Source: Pelagibacterales bacterium SAG-MED32 (lineage in GTDB: Bacteria > Pseudomonadota > Alphaproteobacteria > Pelagibacterales > AG-422-B15). Taken from it: a DNA stretch of 40,676 nucleotides. How positions within the stretch are numbered: the stretch's first letter is position 1; each line of letters opens with the position of its first letter. Under the pieces are notes generated by a model. That model searched no databases, was not told the origin of the DNA, and was given only the letters and a program-made list of their open reading frames with translations. Shown one piece after another: positions 34,242 to 40,676 of this stretch. A program made the translations under genes and the position numbers. Where the stretch lies: positions 1 to 40,676 of the forward strand of contig JACWEC010000006.1 of the NCBI GenBank assembly GCA_014653725.1. The letters are read 5' to 3'.

Positions 34242-36077
34242 ATGGCCAAAATACAAACTATTCATGAGGATTGTGATATCCTTATTATTGGTGGCGGTAT
34301 GGCTGGTACAGGTGCTACTTTTGAATCAAGACACTGGGGAAGAGATTTAAAGATTGTCTGTGTTGAGAAAGCTAACATAGATAGAAGCGGAGCTGTTGCG
34401 CAGGGCCTCTATGCAATCAATTGCTATATGGGCATGCAATGGGGTGAGAATCAACCAGAAGACCATGTAAGATATGCAAGAAATGATCTCATGGGACTGG
34501 TTAGAGAAGATTTAGCATACGACATGGCAAGACATGTTGATTCAACTGTTCATATGTTTGATGAATGGGGTCTTCCTATTATGAGAGATAAAGATACAGG
34601 AAGATATCAACGTGAAGGCAAATGGCAGGTTATGATTCACGGTGAAAGTTATAAACCTATAGTTGCCGAAGCTGCAAAAAAATCTGCTGATAAGATTTAT
34701 AACCGTATCATGATTACTCATCTCTTAATGGATGAAGGAAAGGAAAATCGTGTAGGTGGAGCGGTGGGATTTAACATGAGAACAGGAAACTATCATGTAT
34801 TTAAAGCCAAAGCAGTAATTGTTGCTGCTGGTGGAGCATCACATATTTTCAAACCAAGAGCTGTGGGTGAAGGCATGGGGAGAACATGGTATGCGCCATG
34901 GAGTAATGGGTCTGCATACGCATTACCTATTGCTGCTGGAGCGAAGATGACACAAATGGAAAACAGAATTGTCCTCACAAGATTTAAAGATGGATATGGT
35001 CCTGTAGGAGCTTACTTCTTACATTTAAAAACATACACTCAAAACGGCAATGGTGAGAACTATGAGCAAAAGTGGTATGAGGATACAAAAAAGCTAGTTG
35101 GGGAATATATTGATCATACTCCTGTGCCAACATGCTTGAGAAATCATGCATTCATAGAGGAAGTTAAAGCTGGTGGTGGTCCAATTCATATGGTTACAAC
35201 AGAAGCTTTCCAAGATCCTCACCTAGAAACAATTGGGTGGGAAAACTTCTTAGGTATGACGGTAGGTCAAGCTGTTGTTTGGGCATCACAAAATATCGAC
35301 CCTAAATATACTAACCCAGAATTAACCACATCTGAACCATACGTTATGGGTTCTCACGCAACATGTTCTGGTGCATGGGTAAGTGGTCCCGAAGATTTAT
35401 CTCCATCTGAATATTTTTGGGGATACAATCGAATGATGAGTGTTGATGGTTTGTTTGGAGCAGGAGATACTGTAGGTGGCAGCGCTCATAAGTTTTCATC
35501 AGGCTCGTTTACTGAAGGACGTTTGGCAGCAAAGGCTGCAGTAAAATACATAATGGATTTAAAAAATGATGAAATATTAATCAACGAAAAACAATATGAA
35601 GATTTAAAGGAAGTTATTTATAAACCTCTTGAGAACTATAAAGTTGGGCGTAATGAAATAACAGCAGGAACGGTATCGCCAAGTTATTTATTGCCAATAC
35701 AGGGACTGCAAAGATTGCAAAAGATTATGGATGAATATGTTGGCGGCGTTGGGGTTAATTACATGACTAATGAAAATCTCCTCAATAGAGGTCTTGAATT
35801 GCTTCATATGCTTGAAGAGGATTTGGAATATATTGGTGCTGAAGATTATCATCAGCTTATGAGAGCTTGGGAGCTCAAACACAGGTTAATGACGTCACAA
35901 TGTGTTACTCATCATACTCTTTATAGAAAAGAAACTAGATGGCCAGGTTACTATTACCGAGGTGATCATATGAAGCTTGATGATGACAATTGGCATTGTC
36001 TCACTGTATCAAGACGTGATCCTAAAAGTGGAGAATTTTCTCTTGAAAAAGCTCCTCTATACCACATTGTTGATTAA
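34242..36077 (+). CDS. aprA: Adenylylsulfate reductase alpha subunit
   Basis: A 611-aa FAD subunit interconverting APS with sulfite plus AMP. FAD-binding: CDILIIGGGMAGTGATFESRHWG (11-33) and VIVAAGGASHIFKPRA, and near the C-terminal part of the FAD domain GLFGAGDTVGGSAHKFSSGSFTEGRLAAKAA. The dense stretches NRIVLTRFKDGYGPVGAYFL and HATCSGAWVSGPEDL are hallmark AprA segments. In this context (AprM present, sulfite-producing taurine genes in the same window, no dsr genes) it most likely runs in the oxidative, sulfite-consuming direction. The stop is immediately followed by the ATG of a 116-aa gene. Confidence 0.96.
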   Translation: MAKIQTIHEDCDILIIGGGMAGTGATFESRHWGRDLKIVCVEKANIDRSGAVAQGLYAINCYMGMQWGENQPEDHVRYARNDLMGLVREDLAYDMARHVDSTVHMFDEWGLPIMRDKDTGRYQREGKWQVMIHGESYKPIVAEAAKKSADKIYNRIMITHLLMDEGKENRVGGAVGFNMRTGNYHVFKAKAVIVAAGGASHIFKPRAVGEGMGRTWYAPWSNGSAYALPIAAGAKMTQMENRIVLTRFKDGYGPVGAYFLHLKTYTQNGNGENYEQKWYEDTKKLVGEYIDHTPVPTCLRNHAFIEEVKAGGGPIHMVTTEAFQDPHLETIGWENFLGMTVGQAVVWASQNIDPKYTNPELTTSEPYVMGSHATCSGAWVSGPEDLSPSEYFWGYNRMMSVDGLFGAGDTVGGSAHKFSSGSFTEGRLAAKAAVKYIMDLKNDEILINEKQYEDLKEVIYKPLENYKVGRNEITAGTVSPSYLLPIQGLQRLQKIMDEYVGGVGVNYMTNENLLNRGLELLHMLEEDLEYIGAEDYHQLMRAWELKHRLMTSQCVTHHTLYRKETRWPGYYYRGDHMKLDDDNWHCLTVSRRDPKSGEFSLEKAPLYHIVD

Positions 36078-36428
36078 ATGAATCTTTTAGACAAATCAGA
36101 CGAAGAGCTCTTAGAGATCGCTCAACCAATGTGGGATAACTTAATTCATTGTTCCAATAAGCAAGATTATTTTGGCTTTACTCAAAATTTTTCAGCTCGA
36201 ATGCTTTTCGGTGCAAATGAAATTGAACTAGCAAAACAATGGGCTAATAATGATGTAATCACAAGTCTTACTGAAGAAAGAGAATTTCTTGGATGCCTCA
36301 GAAGAGATGAGCATGTGACTATTCTTTTTAAACAAAAAAGTAATAAGTCTGATGGAGATTATCTTGGTAGATTAGTGTTGGGAATTGAAGATACTGAAAT
36401 AAAAATCTTTGGAGCTACAATATTCTAA
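36078..36428 (+). CDS. Uncharacterised protein directly attached to aprMBA
   Basis: A 116-aa soluble protein of no family I recognise. The ATG follows the aprA stop with no gap, so it is almost certainly made from the same message by translational coupling. The first 60 residues look helical and aromatic (MWDNLIHCSNKQDYFGFTQNF, then ELAKQWANNDVI), the rest mostly beta (EREFLGCLRR, HVTILFKQK, YLGRLVLGIED, IKIFGATIF). This alpha-then-beta order recalls NTF2-like folds, without proof. Only two Cys and no metal motif are visible. An accessory role for APS reductase or a sulfur-compound binder is a guess from position. Confidence 0.8.
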   Translation: MNLLDKSDEELLEIAQPMWDNLIHCSNKQDYFGFTQNFSARMLFGANEIELAKQWANNDVITSLTEEREFLGCLRRDEHVTILFKQKSNKSDGDYLGRLVLGIEDTEIKIFGATIF

Positions 36429-36821
36429 TTACAGCTCGTCCTGATCCCTCATTTTTTTTCTTATTTTTGTAGCAGAGATTTTATGAATCTCTTCACCTAA
36501 ATCATGCTCTGTGAAGGTATACCCTACTCCTCTTCCGTAAGAAATATCAGTTATATTTGGAACTTTAAGAACTATAAATTCTTTTTCATGCTCATAGCCA
36601 TGAGCTGATAAGCCATCAATTATTCTTCTTTTAACATCTTCAAATTCAAAAGGATTATCTCCCTGACCATCAACTCCAGCATCAACACCTGATACATCTC
36701 TAAACATAATGCATACTTGACCTGTCTTTTTTAAAGCCTTTTCAAAAAGCGCTGTATGGCCATCATGCCATGGCTGCCATCGGCCCAGCATCTGAGAGGT
36801 AGGCTTTTTCCAATCAAACAT
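36429..36821 (-). CDS. Small HxGH-type nucleotidyltransferase
   Basis: A 130-aa cytidylyltransferase-like (NadM/GlyCDP-transferase fold) protein. The nucleotide-binding motif is GRWQPWHDGH (13-22), and the second motif ISATKIR (115-121) matches the ISSTxxR pattern. This fold transfers AMP or CMP to a phosphate-bearing acceptor. The substrate is unknown. It overlaps the preceding CysC-like kinase gene by 8 nt, so the two proteins are likely to act in sequence. Its stop abuts the stop of the convergent 116-aa gene. Confidence 0.85.
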   Translation of the reverse strand: MFDWKKPTSQMLGRWQPWHDGHTALFEKALKKTGQVCIMFRDVSGVDAGVDGQGDNPFEFEDVKRRIIDGLSAHGYEHEKEFIVLKVPNITDISYGRGVGYTFTEHDLGEEIHKISATKIRKKMRDQDEL

Positions 36822-37308
36822 TTTGAATTTCTAAAGCTAAACTTGTAATTTCTTTATCACTCAGAAAAGATGTGATGATTTTATTAGCATTAATTGGGAT
36901 TTCAAACATTTTAGTAGTGTCTTTGAATGCATCAGATTTTTCTAGACTCTCTACTTGAAAAGGAAGATCTTTTGCTGCCTTCAATTCTTCTTTCTTCTCC
37001 TTGACAACTCTTCCTTCCTTGATTGTATCAAGCCATATTAAATAATCAGGCTTAAATGAAATTCTTGAGCGTTCAGTGGGTGCAACAAAGTCACAAATAA
37101 CTGACCTTCCGTTACTTGCTTCAAAGTCGGCAAAAGTTTTCATTCTATTTGCTTGTCTTGCTCTTCCCTCCGTAGAAAAATCCCAATCATTCGAAGCCGT
37201 TCTTATGACATCTGCATTGTACCAAGCACAATTTTCAATACCGTCTGCCAATCTCTTTGCAAGCCAAGTTTTACCTGATCCGGGAAGTCCACAAATAAGA
37301 ATTTTCAT
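36814..37308 (-). CDS. CysC-like kinase (APS kinase homologue)
   Basis: A 164-aa P-loop kinase. Walker A is GLPGSGKT (7-14); NADVIRTASNDWDFSTEGRARQANRM (31-56) aligns in pattern with the APS-kinase segment that begins with the GDNVR motif; ICDFVAPTERSR (71-82) matches the CysC strand with SPYxxxR. It is shorter than usual CysC (about 175-200 aa), and the APS-binding motifs are altered (NADVIR for GDNVRH, FVAPTER for ISPYRxxR). It may therefore phosphorylate something other than APS. Campylobacter has a CysC homologue that acts on cytidine diphosphoramidate, which shows the family can shift substrate. It heads a two-gene unit with the overlapping nucleotidyltransferase. Confidence 0.8.
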   Translation of the reverse strand: MKILICGLPGSGKTWLAKRLADGIENCAWYNADVIRTASNDWDFSTEGRARQANRMKTFADFEASNGRSVICDFVAPTERSRISFKPDYLIWLDTIKEGRVVKEKKEELKAAKDLPFQVESLEKSDAFKDTTKMFEIPINANKIITSFLSDKEITSLALEIQNV

Positions 37309-37358
37309 ATTAGTATCTACTATATTAAATTATTTATTAATCATAAAGATTGAAAGGT

Positions 37359-38570
37359 TTACCTTTCTTGAAATGACTGACCCATTGAACCAATAAATGG
37401 CGAAAGTAGGTAATTAGCTACTGTTCTTTCACCAATGTGTATGCTGGCTAAGACTTTTACTCCGGGAACTAATTGATAAATCTTATCTTTACTCTGAAAA
37501 TAGCTTTGCTCGGTTTCTATCAATATTTTGTAGAATACGATTCTTTTATCGTTTTCATCTTCCTCTGTGTCAGGACTAATTTGAAATACAGTACCATTAA
37601 TTTGTCCAAAATTTACTGAGTCAGAAGAAGATAATTTTATGACAGCCGACTGACCAGGCTTCACGAATCCAATGTCGCTATTGGGTAACTTTGCTTCAAC
37701 AATTAAGCTATCCTTTGTAGGCACAATATCTAAAATCGCACCTCCTGGCTTTATAACTCCACCTTCAGTAACAAAAAATAAATTTTTAACTACTCCGTCA
37801 ACAGGTGCAACAATAGTTGTTCTACTTAGATTGTCTTCTAGCTTCTTCATTGTTTCCTCTGATTGAGATAATTCACGTTGAGCAAGTTGTAATTCATTTT
37901 GAGCGTCCTCTATAAATGCATTTTTAAAATTTTCACGTTTTTCAATTAAAGCTTCTAACGAACCTTTTGCTGTATTTAGCTCTTTTAATATATTAAGATG
38001 AGCAAATTCACTTGTTACACCCTCCTCCATCAGGGTTTCACTCATTCCTGCTTGACGAATTAAAATATCAACATCGATTTGAGACTTATCAATTTGAGCA
38101 TCAATTTCTTTTATATTACCCTCGAAATTATTTTTCCTACTTAAATATAATTCCATTGATTTGTTAACAATTTTCTCCCTTTCATTTCTAAGTCGAGTAG
38201 GAAAAATTGGCACATCAAAATTATTTATTTCTGCCTCAAGCCTGATTGATTTAATGATTTGTGAATCAACTCTGACCTGTAACTCTTCAACATCTACCTC
38301 ACTCGCAGTTGCAGCCAATACAACAAGTGGCTGGTCTTTTTCGACAATTTCACTCTCTTTTACAAGTATTGTCTCAATAATACCTCCTTCTAAATGCTGT
38401 ATTGTTTTTACTTCTCCGACGGGGATTATCTGACCTTCAGCATTACTTACAATGTCAACCTGAAATATAAATGACCAAGCAATTAAAACAGATATGAATA
38501 TAGAAAAGCAATAAAACAGCAAGCTCGTATTGCGTTTATACTTGTCGTTTAAATTTGTAACTTTCTCCAT
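37359..38570 (-). CDS. Type I secretion membrane-fusion protein (HlyD family)
   Basis: A 403-aa periplasmic adaptor. It has an N-terminal membrane segment (SLLFYCFSIFISVLIAWSFIF, about 13-33), the first lipoyl half (NAEGQIIPVGEVKTIQHLEGGIIETILVKESEIV), a long coiled-coil region (about 90-250), the second lipoyl half (TTIVAPVDGVVKNLFFVTEGGVIKPGGAILDIVP) and a C-terminal beta domain. This is the HlyD/PrtE/LapC architecture at normal length. The start overlaps the ATPase stop as TAATG, so translation is coupled. It bridges the ABC exporter and an outer-membrane TolC-type channel not encoded here. Confidence 0.93.
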   Translation of the reverse strand: MEKVTNLNDKYKRNTSLLFYCFSIFISVLIAWSFIFQVDIVSNAEGQIIPVGEVKTIQHLEGGIIETILVKESEIVEKDQPLVVLAATASEVDVEELQVRVDSQIIKSIRLEAEINNFDVPIFPTRLRNEREKIVNKSMELYLSRKNNFEGNIKEIDAQIDKSQIDVDILIRQAGMSETLMEEGVTSEFAHLNILKELNTAKGSLEALIEKRENFKNAFIEDAQNELQLAQRELSQSEETMKKLEDNLSRTTIVAPVDGVVKNLFFVTEGGVIKPGGAILDIVPTKDSLIVEAKLPNSDIGFVKPGQSAVIKLSSSDSVNFGQINGTVFQISPDTEEDENDKRIVFYKILIETEQSYFQSKDKIYQLVPGVKVLASIHIGERTVANYLLSPFIGSMGQSFQER

Positions 38571-40216
38571 TATTTTTTTACCATCGAAATATTAGGTTTT
38601 GGTTTAGAACTCATATCAATTAAAATGTCAGAAATATTAACAATTTCCTGATCATTAGTTGCTATAATTATTGATTTATTTTTTAGACATTCATTTTTAA
38701 TTAATGTAATTACTGTCTCTTTTCCTGCTTTATCTAACCCTTCAGTTGGTTCATCTAGTACAAATAACTGACTTTGCTTTACCATTGCTCTCGCTAAACT
38801 CATTCTTTTTCTAATTCCAACAGGAAGGGTTTCACCTCTATCCTCAAATTGCGTATTAATACCATTTTCTCGGTTATTAATATAATTGGCTAAATCAACT
38901 TCTTTTAATATTCTCATAAAATCTGACTCTTTGACTTTATTGCTGCCAATTAAATTATCTTTAAGTGAGCCATCAATGAATTTAGGCTCTTGGGGTGAAA
39001 ATGCTATTTGGTTTCTATACCAAGTTTTTGATAATTGACTCAATTCAACTCCATCAATTAAAATATTACCTCTTGTGATCTCTAACACTGATGAAAAAAT
39101 ATTAACTAGTGTTGATTTACCAGAACCATTTGAGCCAATTATTGAAACAATATTTCCTGGTCCAAAACTCAAATTAAGAGACTCAAATATAGGGTTTTTA
39201 GTATTTGGATATTGAAAAAAGAGATCTCTTATTTCAATGTGTCCTTTAAAATCTTTGATTGATGCACCCTCACTAATATCTGAAGGTATTTTTAAATATT
39301 CATTGATTTCATTCATGGAATTTTCTGCTAAAAGCAAATTATTTTTTGTTCCTACGTATCTTACTAGCGGCATTAATGCCCTTGCTGCTAAAATATTTGC
39401 ACCAATCAAAGCACCTACTGAGATTTGCCCATCAACTGCAAGTGTTGCGCCCCACCCAATTACTGAAATAGTTAGAAGAGAACCTATACTTGACGAAAAA
39501 GAACTTGTTAAATTTTTCTCAGCTTCTAAGTCCTCTCTATTATTTGCGGTTCTATTTGCAAGAAAATTCCAAGACTTTGCGATAGGATTAGTTAATGCAT
39601 AAAATTTTATAGATAAATTTCTTGTAATAACATTATCAAATATTCTGAATACAGAAGATTGGATTAGTTCACTTTGTTTAGAGAGCTTGTTTATTTTCGC
39701 TGAATAAACCCTATCAATTAAAAATGGTATTAGTAAAAAAAATAAACAAATTAGTCCGATCTGATAATGGATTAAAAAAAGTGCTAATAAGAAGATGATT
39801 GTAAAAGGAACATCTAAAATAATAAGTATTGTTGAAGCTGAGAATGTATTTTGAATTATATTTAAATTTTTATTTATGAGGTCGTTTCTTAATTTAAATG
39901 AAACTTCATAAATATGACTTTTAATATTATTCAGTTTCGTAAGAACCATGTTAGCTATCTCAACATTCTTAAGCTCATACTCTCTTGCCATTCTGTGGCG
40001 AATATTTCTGAAAAAAAATTCGAAAATTACGATAAAAGTTACACCTAATATTAGAGTAACCAAGGTTGAGCTTACTCCATAGGCTACATATCTCTGTAGT
40101 ACTTGAATAACATATATTGGTGTCGCTAAGGCTAGGATGTTAACCAGGAATGATGCTACTAAAAGCTTAATAAATAGCGGTCGATTGGATGTTACTCTTG
40201 CCAGCAATGTTTTCAT
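38570..40216 (-). CDS. Type I secretion ABC transporter with altered signature and H-loop
   Basis: A 548-aa ABC exporter half-transporter, lacking an N-terminal C39 peptidase domain. The membrane domain spans about residues 15-290. The ATPase domain has Walker A GSNGSGKST (361-369), Q-loop Gln409 and Walker B LFVLDEPTEGLD with Asp488 and Glu489. Two positions deviate: the signature LSGGQ reads LPVGI (464-468), and the H-loop His is replaced by Asn521 in IIATNDQEI. The gene lies between its probable substrate gene upstream and the HlyD gene it overlaps downstream. It could still function, since Walker A, Walker B and the catalytic Glu are intact. Confidence 0.9.
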   Translation of the reverse strand: MKTLLARVTSNRPLFIKLLVASFLVNILALATPIYVIQVLQRYVAYGVSSTLVTLILGVTFIVIFEFFFRNIRHRMAREYELKNVEIANMVLTKLNNIKSHIYEVSFKLRNDLINKNLNIIQNTFSASTILIILDVPFTIIFLLALFLIHYQIGLICLFFLLIPFLIDRVYSAKINKLSKQSELIQSSVFRIFDNVITRNLSIKFYALTNPIAKSWNFLANRTANNREDLEAEKNLTSSFSSSIGSLLTISVIGWGATLAVDGQISVGALIGANILAARALMPLVRYVGTKNNLLLAENSMNEINEYLKIPSDISEGASIKDFKGHIEIRDLFFQYPNTKNPIFESLNLSFGPGNIVSIIGSNGSGKSTLVNIFSSVLEITRGNILIDGVELSQLSKTWYRNQIAFSPQEPKFIDGSLKDNLIGSNKVKESDFMRILKEVDLANYINNRENGINTQFEDRGETLPVGIRKRMSLARAMVKQSQLFVLDEPTEGLDKAGKETVITLIKNECLKNKSIIIATNDQEIVNISDILIDMSSKPKPNISMVKK

Positions 40217-40273
40217 GGTGAAATATAGTACTACATACCCACTAGAAAAGCCATTTTACAGTCACTTAATGAA

Positions 40274-40676
40274 TTAAACGTCAGTAAAATTACTTTCTAA
40301 AACAGTACTAAGTTCAAATTGAGTACTACTAAATAGTACTCCAGATGTGCCAGTAATATAAGTGGTATACATCCCCATACCTGCCGCCACACTAAGCATT
40401 GAAGCAGCATCCGCAGGTGACAATGCATCTGTGCCATCCATAATTTTGATTTTATCGCCATCAGCTGGATCAAAATCCATTATCATGTCACCACCAAACT
40501 GCGCATTGCTCTGAATTGTTGCTGGATTGAAATTGCTACCAAAGCCATTTGCTTCATTTAAATTAAACACAAATGTATCTTGGACATTACTTGTAAAAGA
40601 GAGTGAAATTGTCGAAAAAGACCAGCCACTTGTTGTATTGGCTGCAACTGCGAGTGAGGTAGATGTTGAAGAGTTA
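40274..40676 (-). CDS. C-terminal end of a probable type I secretion substrate (partial)
   Basis: The frame is open from the window edge to a stop at 40274, giving 133 visible C-terminal residues; the start lies outside. The segment is Ser/Thr-rich, then DTFVFNLNEANGFG, then FGGDMIMDFDPADGDKIKIMDG, a pattern like the last repeat and secretion region of RTX-type exported proteins, and the end (STQFELSTVLESNFTDV) is polar with hydrophobic last residues as in T1SS signals. It lies 57 nt upstream of the secretion ABC gene on the same strand, which supports it as the cargo. A GTG at 40570 is internal, not a start. Calcium-binding nonapeptide repeats may occur upstream. Confidence 0.7.
   Translation of the reverse strand, partial: NSSTSTSLAVAANTTSGWSFSTISLSFTSNVQDTFVFNLNEANGFGSNFNPATIQSNAQFGGDMIMDFDPADGDKIKIMDGTDALSPADAASMLSVAAGMGMYTTYITGTSGVLFSSTQFELSTVLESNFTDV

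Noticed and set aside
36411-36470. Hairpin GAGCT/AGCTC over the convergent stops near 36428, with a T-run downstream, as a bidirectional terminator
   Set aside because: Only five base pairs, a 16-nt loop, and the T-run begins well after the stem; too weak to call.
37352-37367. Inverted repeat GAAAGGT/ACCTTTC at the end of the HlyD-type gene as a terminator
   Set aside because: Loop of two bases and no T-run on the minus strand; the repeat covers the stop codon and is AT-rich enough to occur by chance.
39237-39602. A 121-aa plus-strand open frame opposite the secretion ABC gene
   Set aside because: Antisense to the membrane/ATPase junction of a conserved exporter; composition and lack of motifs indicate a shadow frame.

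Overview
The window reads as a piece of an AT-rich (by eye roughly one third G+C), tightly packed chromosome from a marine-type alphaproteobacterium. The run scpB-scpA-nagZ-(short protein)-argS-dgt next to xth is a gene order known from Alphaproteobacteria. The short spacers and many 1-20 bp gene overlaps suggest a streamlined genome of the SAR11/HIMB59/AEGEAN-169 kind. That placement is inference from style and gene content, not a phylogenetic result. I saw no tRNA or rRNA gene, CRISPR array, insertion sequence or phage gene.

Layout. (1) 1-6.6 kb: housekeeping block on the minus strand (a partial signal-peptide ORF, scpB, scpA, nagZ, a shrunken SPOR-protein remnant, argS, dgt), with xth divergent on the plus strand. 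(2) 6.6-12.0 kb: minus-strand polyamine-type ABC uptake operon (Tat-exported binding protein, a strong terminator hairpin, ATPase, two permeases, then an agmatinase-family ureohydrolase). (3) 12.3-15.1 kb: a stand-alone MetE C-terminal-domain protein, alanine dehydrogenase and a small SAM methyltransferase. (4) 15.1-21.8 kb: minus-strand run thiolase, FadJ-type enzyme, taurine:pyruvate aminotransferase, sulfoacetaldehyde acetyltransferase. With alanine dehydrogenase nearby this forms a taurine dissimilation route that yields acetyl phosphate, ammonium and sulfite. (5) 21.9-25.7 kb: NRDE protein, patatin-like lipase, alpha/beta hydrolase, queuosine-precursor transporter, LysE-type exporter. (6) 25.7-32.9 kb: an aromatic-catabolism-like cluster around a divergent promoter region: Tat-exported sulfatase, VOC/extradiol dioxygenase-like protein, unknown membrane protein, FAH hydrolase, FAD hydroxylase, DUF1330 protein, carboxymuconolactone decarboxylase-like protein, glutathione transferase. 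(7) 32.9-36.4 kb: aprM-aprB-aprA (membrane-linked APS reductase, probably run in the sulfite-oxidising direction) with an unrecognised 116-aa gene directly attached. (8) 36.4-37.3 kb: a CysC-like kinase overlapping a small HxGH nucleotidyltransferase. (9) 37.4-40.7 kb: a type I secretion operon with the 3' end of its probable substrate running off the window.

How they fit. Sulfur is the recurring theme. Taurine cleavage releases sulfite, AprMBA can convert sulfite plus AMP to APS, the sulfatase would release sulfate from organosulfates, and a CysC-like kinase sits next door. No sat (ATP sulfurylase), tauABC or pta is present in the window, so the ends of these routes must lie elsewhere. The least explained parts are the 116-aa AprA neighbour, the kinase/nucleotidyltransferase pair, the sulfatase-dioxygenase-hydroxylase cluster and the secretion ATPase with altered signature and H-loop motifs.
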